DNA of 64,000 nt. Source: DOZZ01 sp963792655 (GTDB lineage Bacteria > Acidobacteriota > Terriglobia > Bryobacterales > Bryobacteraceae). The position numbers were made by a program, and so were the translations under genes. The DNA is taken from positions 372,001 through 436,000 of the forward strand of contig CAWBWU010000001.1 in NCBI GenBank assembly GCA_963792655.1, given 5' to 3'. Position 1 is the first letter of the stretch, and each line of letters starts with the position of its first letter. Under the pieces are notes generated by a model. It was not told the DNA's origin, did no database searches, and saw nothing but the letters and a program-made list of their open reading frames with translations. This document shows, in pieces, positions 34,205 to 43,778 of the stretch.

Positions 34205-35218
34205 ATGGTCCGGTTCCTCGCGCTCTTGCTGCTGGCGGCTCCCGCCGTAGCGAAAGATGGCGCATTGCAAATTGCCCCCATCGGCGATGTGAAGCTCGAG
34301 AGCGGCGCGACGCTTCGGGATTGCCGCATCGGCTACCGTACGTTCGGCACGTTGAACGCGGATCGCTCGAACGCCATTTTGTTCCCGACGTGGTTCAGCG
34401 GCCGGAGCATCGACCTTGCCGGTATGATCGGTCCGGGCAGGCTGGCCGATTCTTCGCGGTACTTCGTCATTGCAGTCGATGCGCTGGGTGACGGCGTGTC
34501 GTCATCGCCGTCGAACAGTAAAGCGCAGCCGCGCATGCAGTTCCCCAAAATCACAATCGTGGACATGGTGAACGCCGAGCACCAGTTCGTCACGCAGACC
34601 CTCAAGCTCACCCATCTCTACGCAGTAATGGGTATCTCGATGGGCGGCATGCAGACGTTTCAATGGATCGTCAGCTATCCCGATTTCATGACGCGCGCTG
34701 TGCCCATCGTCGGCTCGCCTCAACTGACCTCTTACGACATGCTGCTGTGGCGTACCGAAGAGAATGCAATCGAGACCGACCAGGCGTGGAACCACGGCGA
34801 TTATCAAAAAGTTCCCGCAGCGGCCATGCGCCTGGTGCAGGACATCCATACCTTGAACCTCACGACTCCGGCCTATCGCGTCGCGCACACCGCACCAACG
34901 GACTTTCCATCGTTCGCATCGACATCGGAGAAGCCTCCTTCATTCGACGCCAACGACTGGCTCAGGCAACTGCAGGCGATGTTAACGATGGACGTCAGCA
35001 AAGGGCTGGGGACGCTCGACGCGGCAGCGGCGCGTGTTCACGCGAAGACGCTCGTCATTGTCGGCGTGCAGGATCATATGGTGAACCCGCAGCCGGCGAT
35101 TCGCTTTGCGCGTGCGTTGAAGGCTAACACTGTCGAGATCGATAGCGACTGCGGGCACCTTGTGACGGGCTGCGAGGCGCAACGCATCGTGGCTGAAGTT
35201 TCGCGGTTTCTGCAATGA
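34205..35218 (+). CDS. Exported alpha/beta hydrolase, homoserine-acetyltransferase-like
   Basis: The 337-residue protein has a signal peptide (MVRFLALLLLAAPAVAKD), then an alpha/beta hydrolase fold of the MetX-like group: 'RIGYRTFGTLNADRSNAILFPTWFSG', the nucleophile elbow GISMGG in 'YAVMGISMGGMQTFQW', 'LVIVGVQDHMVNPQPAIRFARAL' with the acid residue, and a terminal 'DSDCGHLVTGCEAQ' with the histidine. Export argues against a role in methionine synthesis; it is more likely an esterase or peptidase-type enzyme of unknown substrate. It overlaps the following YceH gene by ATGA. Confidence 0.8.
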   Translation: MVRFLALLLLAAPAVAKDGALQIAPIGDVKLESGATLRDCRIGYRTFGTLNADRSNAILFPTWFSGRSIDLAGMIGPGRLADSSRYFVIAVDALGDGVSSSPSNSKAQPRMQFPKITIVDMVNAEHQFVTQTLKLTHLYAVMGISMGGMQTFQWIVSYPDFMTRAVPIVGSPQLTSYDMLLWRTEENAIETDQAWNHGDYQKVPAAAMRLVQDIHTLNLTTPAYRVAHTAPTDFPSFASTSEKPPSFDANDWLRQLQAMLTMDVSKGLGTLDAAAARVHAKTLVIVGVQDHMVNPQPAIRFARALKANTVEIDSDCGHLVTGCEAQRIVAEVSRFLQ

Positions 35219-35817
35219 CGCCGATCGATTCCGTCGAAGCCCGAGTGTTGGGTGCGCTGCTCGAAAAAGAAGCCACCACGCCTGAGTACTATCCGCTCTC
35301 ACTGAACGCGCTGGTCAATGCCTGCAATCAAAAATCGAATCGCCAGCCGGTCGTGAACTACGACGAACTCACGGTCGAAGAAGCGGTCGAGCGCCTGCGC
35401 GAGAAGCGTTTCGCGCTGGTGATCACTGGCGGCAGCCGCGTGAAGAAATACGCGCAGCGTTTCTCCGAAACGTTGAATCTGGGCCGGCGCGAATGCGCGC
35501 TGCTGTGCGTGCTGTTGCTGCGCGGTCCTCAGACCGTGGGTGAACTGCACGGCCGCACCGACCGCATGCACCGCTTCAGCGATCTCGGTGAGGTCGAAGC
35601 GCTGCTGGATCGCTTGCCGGAACTCGTTGTGAAGCTGCCCCGGCAACCAGGGCAGAAGGAATCGCGGTATGCGCACAAGCTTTCAGGCGACATCGATCTC
35701 AGTGCGCTTGAAGTGGAACCGGTCGCAACCGATCGTTTATCCGTGCTCGAAGCCGAAGTCGCCGGCTTGCGCGAAGAACTGAATGCCCTCAAGCAGCGCC
35801 TCGAAGGCCTGCTGTAA
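35215..35817 (+). CDS. YceH-family protein (DUF480)
   Basis: The 200-residue protein matches the DUF480/YceH family: 'EARVLGALLEKEATTPEYYPLSLNALVNACNQKSNRQPVVNYDE', 'LRGPQTVGELHGRTDRMHRFSDLGEVEALLDRL', and a C-terminal coiled coil ('LSVLEAEVAGLREELNALKQRLEGLL'). Family structures show tandem winged helices; its function is not established. The ATG start overlaps the hydrolase stop (ATGA), and its stop abuts the convergent unknown gene. Confidence 0.92.
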   Translation: MTPIDSVEARVLGALLEKEATTPEYYPLSLNALVNACNQKSNRQPVVNYDELTVEEAVERLREKRFALVITGGSRVKKYAQRFSETLNLGRRECALLCVLLLRGPQTVGELHGRTDRMHRFSDLGEVEALLDRLPELVVKLPRQPGQKESRYAHKLSGDIDLSALEVEPVATDRLSVLEAEVAGLREELNALKQRLEGLL

Positions 35818-35818
35818 T

Positions 35819-36415
35819 TTACTGCTGCGACATTTCGAGCACCTGAAAGTGGAACCGGTGCGGCGGCAATGGCGCGAAGCGGTCAGCGTTCATCCCCGCC
35901 CACGTCTGGTAAGCCATGCCGGAAAGCGGCGAATTCAAATAGAAGAGGAACTGGTTCGAAAAGCAGTCGATCGGCGGCGGCTGGCGAAACGTCAGGCGCA
36001 TGCCCACCGCTTCTTCGAGCCCGATGCCGTGGGTCGGCACACGCTTCTGCAGCAGCAAGTCGACAAAGCTGCTCCGGCCCGCATGCGGCCAAACATCTTT
36101 GTGCAGCAGATGGCGCAGTTGGTCCTCGGCCTGGAACGTGATCTCGCACTGCCGGATCCATTCGAGAATCGAATCGCCCCACTGCCAGTGCGTCAGCAGG
36201 CGAAAGTAGCGATCTGCCAGATGCAGCGCCAGGTCGAGTTTGTGCTGGCTATCAGCCACCGCGCTTTCCATCAGGTCTTCAGACTCGACGATCTCGCCGG
36301 CAAGGTCCACCACACTTTCGCGAGAGAGAGCGTCGTCCGGTGCGCCGCGCACCAGTAAGGGAGGCAACTCGTGAGTCGCGCTACCAGGTATCTCGACGTA
36401 CTTCCGATCGTCCAT
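35819..36415 (-). CDS. Conserved-looking hypothetical protein
   Basis: I do not recognise this 198-residue cytoplasmic protein. It has no signal peptide or membrane helix, an acidic N-terminus ('DLAGEIVESEDLMESAV'), a helical middle part with 'ADRYFRLLTHWQWGDSILEWIRQ' and a C-terminal part ending 'RFAPLPPHRFHFQVLEMSQQ'. Codon use and GC match the neighbours. The frame is open throughout, with ATG 36415 and a stop 2 bases from that of the convergent YceH gene, so I take it as a real gene. The 267-base gap to its right holds no recognisable gene. Confidence 0.65.
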   Translation of the reverse strand: MDDRKYVEIPGSATHELPPLLVRGAPDDALSRESVVDLAGEIVESEDLMESAVADSQHKLDLALHLADRYFRLLTHWQWGDSILEWIRQCEITFQAEDQLRHLLHKDVWPHAGRSSFVDLLLQKRVPTHGIGLEEAVGMRLTFRQPPPIDCFSNQFLFYLNSPLSGMAYQTWAGMNADRFAPLPPHRFHFQVLEMSQQ

Positions 36416-36682
36416 GGAACACCGCCTTCGCAGAGTGTCTAACCAAACAGACGCAGCACCACCGTCAATGTTCCATTCTTAACACGCACTTAACGAAGTA
36501 GAGTACTAGACCTTTCAATGAGCCTCATTGTATTTCTGAATGACGCCTGAAACTGTCAGAGTTGAAAGCTTAGGCATTCAGAATTGCCGAACCCGGGCCA
36601 ATGCGCTCCCTTTCGTCGCGCCTCTGACGGCGAATGTTCACGCGCGGCGTAAGGCGCGGCATTCCTGATATCATGCGGCAGC

Positions 36683-37621
36683 ATGGAATACGCGATTGGC
36701 GTGGACCTGGGGGGCACAAATCTTCGCGCGGCGGCCATCGACCGCACTGGCAAGCTACTCGAAAAGATCGATGGGCGCACTCACCTGAGTGAAGGCCGCG
36801 ATGCCATCGTGGGCGACATCGTAGCTTCCATCGAAAGTCTGCGCTCCTCTTGCGGGCGCGAAAGTCTTGCGGGTATTGGCGTTGCCGTGCCCGGCTTTAT
36901 TCGCATCGAAGACGGAGTCATCGCGAACTCGAACAACCTGGCGTGTCTCGAAAACTTCCCGATCCGCCATCATCTCGAAACGCGTCTGGGTGCGGCGGTA
37001 ATTTTCGAGAACGATGCCAATGCTGCGGCCATGGGTGAGAAGTGGATGGGCGCGGGCCGCGATGTGTCCGATCTGGTCCTGGTCACGTTGGGCACTGGCG
37101 TGGGCGGCGGCGTCATCTATCAAGGTTCGATTCTGCACGGTCATCTTGGAATGGCCGGCGAGATTGGTCACGTCACCATCGACCCCAACGGCTATCCCTG
37201 CGGCTGCGGCAACCGCGGGTGTCTTGAAAAGGCCGCTTCAGCAACGGCCGTGTGCATGATGGCGCGCATTTTGGGAATGGGCGAACTCACCGCGAAGCAG
37301 GTGTACGAAGCCGCAAAACATGGCGACGAACGCGCTATCGCAGTGTTCAACACAGTCGGCGAGGCGCTCGGCATCGCCTTTGCCATGCTGGTCAACATCT
37401 TCAATTTCCCGCTCTACCTGGTTGGCGGCGGCGTCGTCGCGGCATGGGATCAGTTCGCGCCCACCATGCTCGCGGTCGCGCGTTCGCGATCCTTCAGCTT
37501 CCGTACTACCAACACTCGCATTGCGCAGGCGACACTGGCCGACTACGCTGGTCTTTACGGCGCGGCGCACTTGCCCTGGATGCGCAGCAACACATTTGCC
37601 GCAGCCGGAACGAAAAGCTAA
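36683..37621 (+). CDS. ROK-family sugar kinase (glucokinase type)
   Basis: The 312-residue protein has the ROK signatures: 'AIGVDLGGTNLRAAAID' (phosphate loop), 'VFENDANAAAMGEKWMGAG', 'LGTGVGGGVIYQG' and the zinc-binding 'GEIGHVTIDPNGYPCGCGNRGCLEKAAS' with histidine and three cysteines. Glucokinase is the likeliest activity; N-acetylmannosamine or fructose kinases cannot be excluded. It sits 6 bases before a xylulokinase gene and probably forms a sugar-phosphorylation operon with it. Confidence 0.9.
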   Translation: MEYAIGVDLGGTNLRAAAIDRTGKLLEKIDGRTHLSEGRDAIVGDIVASIESLRSSCGRESLAGIGVAVPGFIRIEDGVIANSNNLACLENFPIRHHLETRLGAAVIFENDANAAAMGEKWMGAGRDVSDLVLVTLGTGVGGGVIYQGSILHGHLGMAGEIGHVTIDPNGYPCGCGNRGCLEKAASATAVCMMARILGMGELTAKQVYEAAKHGDERAIAVFNTVGEALGIAFAMLVNIFNFPLYLVGGGVVAAWDQFAPTMLAVARSRSFSFRTTNTRIAQATLADYAGLYGAAHLPWMRSNTFAAAGTKS

Positions 37622-37627
37622 ACAACT

Positions 37628-39110
37628 ATGTGGATGGGAATCGATGTAGGTACAGGCGGTACTCGTGCGCTCCTGGTGGACTCGGCCGGAGTGGTATTGG
37701 CGAGCGCGACCGCCCCGCACGAGGAAATGACCATGGAGCGTCCGCTGTGGGCAGAGCAGCGTCCGCAGAATTGGTGGGATGCCGCCGTCATTGCCGTGAA
37801 AGCGGTGCTGGCGCAAGTGCCGCACGCTGCGAAGGAGATTCGCGGCATCGGCTTGTCCGGACAGATGCATGGCCTGGTGCTGCTCGATGCCTCTCATCAG
37901 GTCATTCGACCTTCGCTGATCTGGTGCGATCAACGCAGCCAGCCGCAGGTCGATGCGATCAACAACACGGTAGGCAAGCAGAAGGTTCTCGAATGCACTG
38001 CGAATCCGGTGCTCACCGGGTTCACGCTGCCCAAGCTGTTATGGGTTCGCGATAACGAGCCGGAGAACTTCGCACGCGCGCGCAAGATGCTGCTGCCCAA
38101 AGATTACTTGCGCTACAAGCTGACCGGCGAATTCGCAACAGAAGTAAGTGATGCGTCGGGCACCGCGTTGTTCGATGTAGTGAACCGGCGCTGGTCCTGG
38201 GAACTGATGGACGCGCTGGAACTTGATCGCGCGCTGGTTCCCACGTGCTACGAGTCGTCTGAAGTGAGCGGAACAATTTCGCTCGAAGCGGCGCGGGCTA
38301 CCGGGCTTCGCGTGGGCACGCCTGTAGTCGGCGGCGGCGGCGATCAAGCGGCAAGCGCCGTGGGCAACGGAATCGTAACGCCGGGGCTGGTGTCGTGCAC
38401 GCTGGGCACCTCGGGCGTGGTGTTCGCGCAAATGGAAACGGTTCGTTACGATCCGCAGGGCCGCGTCCATACGTTCTGCCACGCCGTTCCCGGCAAGTGG
38501 CATGTGATGGGCGTGACGCAGGGCGCGGGGCTCAGCCTGCAGTGGTTCCGCAACCAGATGGCGCCCGACGTGAACTACAGCGCGCTGACGCGTGAAGCCG
38601 CGTCTGCGCCGGCCGGTTCGCAGGGTCTTTTCTGGCTGCCTTACCTGATGGGTGAGCGCACGCCTCATCTGGATGCCATGGCGCGCGGCGGATGGATTGG
38701 GCTGACGGCGAAACATCGCCGTGCGGACTTGATTCGCTCGTTGATCGAAGGTGTCTGCTACAGCCAGCGCGATTGCCTCGACATAATTGATGGAGCTGGG
38801 CGTTCCCACGGAGGTGGTGCGCGCTTCGGGTGGTGGCGCGACCAGCGCGTTCTGGCTCGAGATTCTGGCGAACGTGCTGAATCGAAGAGTGGTCACGTTG
38901 CAAAGCCAGGAAGGTTCTGCCTTCGGAGCTGCTCTGCTCGCTATGGCCGGCACCGGCGCTTTCCACTCCGTGCCCGAAGCTTGCAGCGCCGTCATCCGCG
39001 AGAATGCAAGCGTGCAACCGAACAAACCGACGGCCGATGTTTACGCCAAGGGCCATGCCACGTACGCGTCGTTGTATCCCGCGCTGCAAATGCTTTTCGC
39101 GAAGATGTAA
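37628..39110 (+). CDS. xylB: Xylulokinase-like FGGY kinase, one frameshift
   Basis: The FGGY-family kinase begins MWMGIDVGTGGTRALLVDSAG and has 'IGLSGQMHGLVLLD' (xylulokinase signature), 'LPKDYLRYKLTGEFATEVSDASGTALFD' and 'CTLGTSGVVFA'. The frame breaks at 38783-38793 (one extra base) and resumes as 'ELGVPTEVVRASGGGATSAFWLEILANVLNRRVVTLQSQEGSAFGAALLA'. The corrected protein has 493 residues, normal for XylB. It phosphorylates D-xylulose or a related ketose in the cytoplasm. The ABC sugar transporter at 0.8-3.2 kb could supply substrate, but the two loci are 34 kb apart. Confidence 0.88.
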
Positions 39111-39114
39111 CGGC

Positions 39115-41025
39115 TTACTTTGCGGGGCGCGTTAGGGTCAGCACCGTTTTCCCATCGGTGTTTTCAATGCGCGCTTCAACGTCGCTGTAAGTTTCGAGCT
39201 TCAGGTTCGGAATCGCCGGCGCGATGGTCAGAACGTTATCGTGCAGATCGATCTCACTCTTTGCGAGCGCCACACCTTTTTCGCCCAGCAGGTTACGCCC
39301 GGACTCTTTCCAGACCAGTTCCATCCAGCGGCCACCATCCGCACTGCTGAATACTGCACGCACGCGCGCCGTTTCAAGAACGAACTCGGGACCTTCGACG
39401 CCATCCAGCTGAGTCGAGTAACGCGCGGTTTGCCCGCGCGGAATCGCAATGAAGCGGATCGGCTGCATCAACGACGAAGCGCCTGAAACCTTCACCGTTC
39501 CTTGCACCACATCCGGCAAAGCATCTTTGGCGAACACGCGCACACTGACCTCACGTTCAGCAAGAGCGCCGACCACAACTTCCAGTTGAGCGGGCGAGAA
39601 CTCCAGGCCGGGCGCATCGATGGCAATCGTGTAGGTGCGGATCTCTGCTGAACCGTTGCGAATTGCGAGCGTCAGCGTGCGACCCGCCGGCGTTTCGACC
39701 GGAACCAACGCGGGAACGACGGGAAGGGACTGGTCTTTGCCGAAGTGCAGACTGATGCCGTCCGGCACACGGATAGACACCGGACGCAGAACTGTGACGC
39801 GAGCGCGGCTCATCTCCACGCCATCGGCTTCGAGCGCGAGATCGACATGGTCGCCATGCACCAACGAGGAAGGCACTGCAATCGTGTACTCAATTTCCAG
39901 CGGACTCTTCACCGCGGCGGTTGCCGTCCAGCCTGGCGGTAGCTTCAGACGCGAGCGCTGCGCAATCTCTTCAGAAGAGTACGACGTGAGCACGTGATTG
40001 ATCTCTCCAATCAGCAGCCGTTTGGCGTCAGAGAAGAATGCCGACTGCTCCGGCGCTTCGATGGCCAGCGCCACACGCGTGCGAAACAGCGGCGCTTTGC
40101 CCGGCGGGATCACGATGCGCGCGCGGCTGGTGGCGTTGTCCCAATCGAAGCTCTTCAAGCGGCCCCCGGCAAGATAAGGTCCGGTCGGATGCTTTGCAAT
40201 CTGCAGCACGGCTTCGCCTTCAACAGGCGCATAAAACTCGAGCGCGAGCGTACCGTTTTCGAATTCAAGTGAACTGAGTTCCAGTGTTGAATACACCAGG
40301 CGGTCAGCGTTGCCGAACGCGCTGCACTGCTTGCAGAAGGCGCCCGACGCGAGCGGCACATCCACTGGCAGCCACAATGAATCGCCCGGCGCGACCGAGA
40401 GCACCGGCAGCATCAGCGTCTTGCTCATGCTCGCTACGGCGACGCGCAGTTGTCCCGACCACGCGCGAGCCCCGTTATTGATCAGCAGTACGGCGGACGC
40501 GTCGCGTCCTTTCAGTTGATGTGCCGTGATGCCCGTCGCGGTCAGTGCGGTGTTCTTCTCGAGCGGCGCGAACAGCGGCGCCCAGAATTGCGCCATCCGG
40601 GCATCCCGTCGCAAGCCGTTCACCGGACCCGCGTCTTCACCCGACAGCGCCACTGCGCCCATCTGCAATTGCGGCGTGAGCGTCGTCTCCACGCCAGTCC
40701 AGATCACGCCATGGTGACCGGCGATGACTTCCCCGCGGCTGAGCGCGAGATTGTTGGGCGCCATCGCCGGGATGCGCGCAAAGTGCTCCGTTGCGGGCAG
40801 CGCGCTTAACTCTAACCTTCTCAGCAAAGCCACGAGGGCTTCACGAAGCGCTGGATCACCGCCCTCGGGAATGCTGATCGTGCGGATGCCCGTGTTCTTC
40901 AGCCACGCAAGTTCGCGTTCCCAAAGCTGGCGCGGAAACTGAGTGTAAGGAAATTCGACGGCTTCAGTAAACGCAGCCGGCAATAACGCAGCGCTCAGGA
41001 TCAACAGCGCGCATACGCGCTTCAT
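39115..41025 (-). CDS. Large exported protein of unknown function
   Basis: From ATG 41025 the protein has about 636 residues with a signal peptide (MKRVCALLILSAALLPAAFTEA). The following 'FPYTQFPRQLWERELAWLKNTGIRTISIPEG' resembles the start of a beta-galactosidase-like (GH35/GH42) barrel, but no barrel of normal length follows. The rest is beta-rich, with segments like 'PVSIRVPDGISLHF', 'TLTLAIRNGSAEIRTYTIAID' and 'AEREVSVRVFAKDALPDVVQGTVKVSG' that look like NPCBM/NEW3-type or Ig-like domains. A carbohydrate-related role is a guess. The start overlaps the DnaC-like gene stop (ATGA). Confidence 0.65.
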   Translation of the reverse strand: MKRVCALLILSAALLPAAFTEAVEFPYTQFPRQLWERELAWLKNTGIRTISIPEGGDPALREALVALLRRLELSALPATEHFARIPAMAPNNLALSRGEVIAGHHGVIWTGVETTLTPQLQMGAVALSGEDAGPVNGLRRDARMAQFWAPLFAPLEKNTALTATGITAHQLKGRDASAVLLINNGARAWSGQLRVAVASMSKTLMLPVLSVAPGDSLWLPVDVPLASGAFCKQCSAFGNADRLVYSTLELSSLEFENGTLALEFYAPVEGEAVLQIAKHPTGPYLAGGRLKSFDWDNATSRARIVIPPGKAPLFRTRVALAIEAPEQSAFFSDAKRLLIGEINHVLTSYSSEEIAQRSRLKLPPGWTATAAVKSPLEIEYTIAVPSSLVHGDHVDLALEADGVEMSRARVTVLRPVSIRVPDGISLHFGKDQSLPVVPALVPVETPAGRTLTLAIRNGSAEIRTYTIAIDAPGLEFSPAQLEVVVGALAEREVSVRVFAKDALPDVVQGTVKVSGASSLMQPIRFIAIPRGQTARYSTQLDGVEGPEFVLETARVRAVFSSADGGRWMELVWKESGRNLLGEKGVALAKSEIDLHDNVLTIAPAIPNLKLETYSDVEARIENTDGKTVLTLTRPAK

Positions 41026-41780
41026 TGCCCGGCTTTGCGCATCCGGTAATCGCCTACCAGCGGCATGCGCACAACGCGGCACATCTCGAACAGCCGCGAG
41101 TACGCGCGGCTGCCGATGCGGTCCTGCAGCGTCTCGCGAAAATCTAACTTGCCGCCCCGCGGAGGGTCGGAAAGATTGCCCGGCTTCGCATCCATCAAGT
41201 TGGTTGTCACGAGCGTCGGCTTCCGGTTATTGCATCGATACGTGATGATGCTTGTGACGGTGTCTTCTACCCAATCGGTTACGCGATGTGCGCCAAGGTC
41301 GTCAAGCAATAGGACATCTGCTTCCAGTGCGACGCGATAGGCTTCTTTGTCCGCCGCCCCCGCAGCATCGTTGTAGCTCGCGCGAATGCGATCCAGCAGA
41401 TTCTGGTAGTCGAAGAAAAGGCCTTCAAAGCCCTTGTTCATGAGCGATCGAAGCACAGCGACGGCCAGGTGAGTCTTGCCGCTGCCCGGCTCACCCATCA
41501 GCATCAGGCCCGGTGTTTTCTCGGTCGGAAACTCGCGGGCGTAGCGGCTGGCCAGCAGGAGCACATCTTTCAAATCGCGATGCGCAATCGGGTTGTCACG
41601 CGGCAGCACAAAGTTATCGAGCGAGGCGTTTCGATACAGCGGCGGAATCTTCGATTGTTCCTCCAGCCGGCGCGAACGGTCTTCCACCTGGCACTCGCAC
41701 CGCTGCGCGCCCGAGAGCTCGTCCTTCACCACGATGCGAAATCCGGTTCCGTTACAGATCGGGCAATCTTGGCGCGGCAT
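41022..41780 (-). CDS. DnaC/DnaI-like AAA+ ATPase
   Basis: The 252-residue protein has an N-terminal zinc-ribbon-like start ('DCPICNGTGFRIV', 'RCECQ'), then an AAA+ core with Walker A 'LMGEPGSGKTHLAVAVLRSLM', Walker B 'ADVLLLDDLGAHRVTDW', sensor 'PTLVTTNLM' and an arginine-rich C-terminus. This is the layout of DnaC/DnaI helicase loaders. IstB transposition proteins share the fold, but there is no IstA gene or IS end nearby, so a replication or primosome role is preferred. Confidence 0.85.
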   Translation of the reverse strand: MPRQDCPICNGTGFRIVVKDELSGAQRCECQVEDRSRRLEEQSKIPPLYRNASLDNFVLPRDNPIAHRDLKDVLLLASRYAREFPTEKTPGLMLMGEPGSGKTHLAVAVLRSLMNKGFEGLFFDYQNLLDRIRASYNDAAGAADKEAYRVALEADVLLLDDLGAHRVTDWVEDTVTSIITYRCNNRKPTLVTTNLMDAKPGNLSDPPRGGKLDFRETLQDRIGSRAYSRLFEMCRVVRMPLVGDYRMRKAGQ

Positions 41781-41801
41781 GCTTCTCTATTATCGGACCG
41801 G

Positions 41802-42233
41802 CTACTCGATCACCGCGAGTTCCGCGCCGGCGTTGACCGTTTGTTCGGCCGCGACCTTGATCTGTGTGACCGTCCCGGCGCGAGGACTCTTCACTTCGTT
41901 CTGCATCTTCATTGCTTCAACGATCAGCACGCCTTGCCCAGCTTCGATCGCATCGCCGACATTGACCAGCAATCGCACAACTTTGCCGGGCATCGTCGCG
42001 CGCAGCACCGCGCGTCCGGCACCATTGGCCGCCACCGCGCCTTTACGAAACTGGCGGGGATCTTCGATCTCGACTGTGGCGCGTCGCCCGTTCACCGTAA
42101 CGCGATCGCCTTCGACTCGCACTTCGAACACGCGGCCGTTATGAATGCCCGAGAAGAGCCCAGGCTCTACTTCGATCAGGTCCCCGCTCGCAGCTTCAGC
42201 GGGCGAGCCATTAACGAGCACAACGTACTTCAC
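41802..42233 (-). CDS. Biotin carboxyl carrier protein subunit
   Basis: The 143-residue protein ends in a biotinyl domain with the biotin-lysine motif AMKM in 'VLIVEAMKMQNEVKSPRAGTV', preceded by 'LRATMPGKVVRLLVNVGDAIEAGQG'. The N-terminal part ('YVVLVNGSPAEAASGDLIEVEPG') is typical of carriers in acyl-CoA and propionyl-CoA carboxylases. The GTG start at 42233 overlaps the accC stop (GTGA); a longer frame upstream is only out-of-register accC. No carboxyltransferase subunit is adjacent. Confidence 0.88.
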   Translation of the reverse strand: MKYVVLVNGSPAEAASGDLIEVEPGLFSGIHNGRVFEVRVEGDRVTVNGRRATVEIEDPRQFRKGAVAANGAGRAVLRATMPGKVVRLLVNVGDAIEAGQGVLIVEAMKMQNEVKSPRAGTVTQIKVAAEQTVNAGAELAVIE

Positions 42234-43723
42234 CGCAGCATCTCGCTGCGTCCCGCGCGACGCCATGCGCTTTCGCTCTGTTGAGAAGCCGGAGCAGGCG
42301 CCGTCTTGCGCGCGGCGATCGCGATCTGTGCGGCGATAGCGGTCATCTCCGCATCCAGCCTGGCGGGCGGCACCGCACGCGCGAAGTACTGATCCAGAAA
42401 GCCCGTGTGAAGATCGCCCGCACGGAATGCAGCGTCGTTGAGAATGCCGGGAAACAACTTGAGATTCGTTTCGATGCCGCCGACCGAGTACTCCTGCAAT
42501 GCGCGCAAGGCCCGCGCTGTTGCCGTCTCGCGCGTGGCAGCCCACACCGCGAGTTTCGCGAGCATCGGATCGTAATCGAGCGGCACGGTCCAACCTGGAT
42601 ACACGCCAGAGTCGAGCCGGACGCCCGGGCCCGATGGTTCCGCGAGATAAGTGATTCGTCCCGGCGAGGGAAAGAAGCCGTTGTCAGGATCTTCGGCGTA
42701 CACGCGGCATTCGATCGCGGCTCCGTTGAATCGCACCTCGTTCTGTTGCAGCGTCAGTCGTTCCCCCGCGGCAATCCGCAACTGCCAGTGCACCAGGTCC
42801 ACCCCGGTCACCAGTTCGGTAACGGGATGTTCCACCTGCAGCCGTGTGTTCATTTCGAGGAAGTAAAATTCGCCGCGCGCATCCACCAGAAACTCAACCG
42901 TGCCCGCGTTCCAATACCCCGCTGCCCGCGCTGCCAACAGCGCCGCTTCTCCCATGCGCTCGCGCAAACCCGGGTGTGCGGCAACAAAGGGCGAAGGGCA
43001 CTCTTCGATGATCTTCTGGTGACGCCGCTGGATCGAACATTCGCGCTCGCCCAAGTGAATCATGTGTCCATGCTGGTCGCCCAACACTTGAATCTCGACG
43101 TGGCGCGGCTGCTCAATCAACTTCTCGACATAGACCGACGCATCGCCGAATGCGCGCGCCGCCTCGCTCGATGCGGTTTCAAAGGCCATCGCTAATTCCG
43201 ACGCTGAATCGACACGCCGCATGCCTTTGCCGCCGCCGCCCGACACCGCTTTCAACATCACGGGATAGCCGCACTGTTCGGCCGCTGCCCGTGCATCGCT
43301 TGCGTTCACCAGCCCTTCACGCGTGCCCGGCACAATCGGCGCTCCCGCATCCGAGGCAACCTGACGCGCGGCAGTCTTCGAACCCATCTTACGAATGGCA
43401 GTCGCGGGCGGCCCGATGAAGACGATGCCGGCGCTTTCACAGGCTGCGGCGAACTCTGCATTTTCGCTCAAGAAGCCATAGCCGGGATGAATTGCTTCGG
43501 CTCCGGTCTGCCGCGCTGCCTCGAGTACGCGCTCGATGTTCAGATAGCTTTGCTTCGAAGGCGAAGGCCCGATGTGAACCGCTTCGTCAGCGCGCCGGAC
43601 ATGCAGTGAAGCGCGATCGGCATCGGAGTAGACCGCGACGGACGCGATCTCCATCTCACGCAGTGCACGCGCGATGCGCACCGCGATCTCCCCCCGATTG
43701 GCGATCAAGACTTTTCGAAACAC
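42230..43723 (-). CDS. accC: Biotin carboxylase (AccC-type)
   Basis: From GTG 43723 the protein starts VFRKVLIANRGEIAVRIARA and has about 497 residues. ATP-grasp features are 'EAIHPGYGFLSENAEFA', the glycine loop 'MLKAVSGGGGKGMRRV', 'HVEIQVLGDQHGHMIHLGERECSIQRRHQKIIEE' and 'FLEMNTRLQVEHPVTE'. It carboxylates biotin on the co-encoded carrier. The C-terminal 40 residues ('AARKTAPAPASQQSES') are a non-conserved tail. Since no carboxyltransferase gene is here, the complete enzyme (acetyl-, propionyl- or methylcrotonyl-CoA carboxylase) is unknown. It is divergent from the SpoIIE-type gene. Confidence 0.92.
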   Translation of the reverse strand: MFRKVLIANRGEIAVRIARALREMEIASVAVYSDADRASLHVRRADEAVHIGPSPSKQSYLNIERVLEAARQTGAEAIHPGYGFLSENAEFAAACESAGIVFIGPPATAIRKMGSKTAARQVASDAGAPIVPGTREGLVNASDARAAAEQCGYPVMLKAVSGGGGKGMRRVDSASELAMAFETASSEAARAFGDASVYVEKLIEQPRHVEIQVLGDQHGHMIHLGERECSIQRRHQKIIEECPSPFVAAHPGLRERMGEAALLAARAAGYWNAGTVEFLVDARGEFYFLEMNTRLQVEHPVTELVTGVDLVHWQLRIAAGERLTLQQNEVRFNGAAIECRVYAEDPDNGFFPSPGRITYLAEPSGPGVRLDSGVYPGWTVPLDYDPMLAKLAVWAATRETATARALRALQEYSVGGIETNLKLFPGILNDAAFRAGDLHTGFLDQYFARAVPPARLDAEMTAIAAQIAIAARKTAPAPASQQSESAWRRAGRSEMLR

Positions 43724-43778
43724 GCAGCCGTGATTGTACAACCGGCGCTCCCGGTGTCAACGATTACAATGGCTACGG

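Noticed and set aside
36416..36682. Possible RNA gene or small protein in the 267-base gap before the ROK kinase
   Set aside because: I find no frame with a convincing start and ribosome-binding site and only imperfect inverted repeats; it probably holds just promoters.
41022..41780. IstB-like transposition protein and an IS21-type element
   Set aside because: No IstA gene, terminal inverted repeats or target duplication are visible; the zinc-ribbon start fits a DnaC/DnaI-like loader better.
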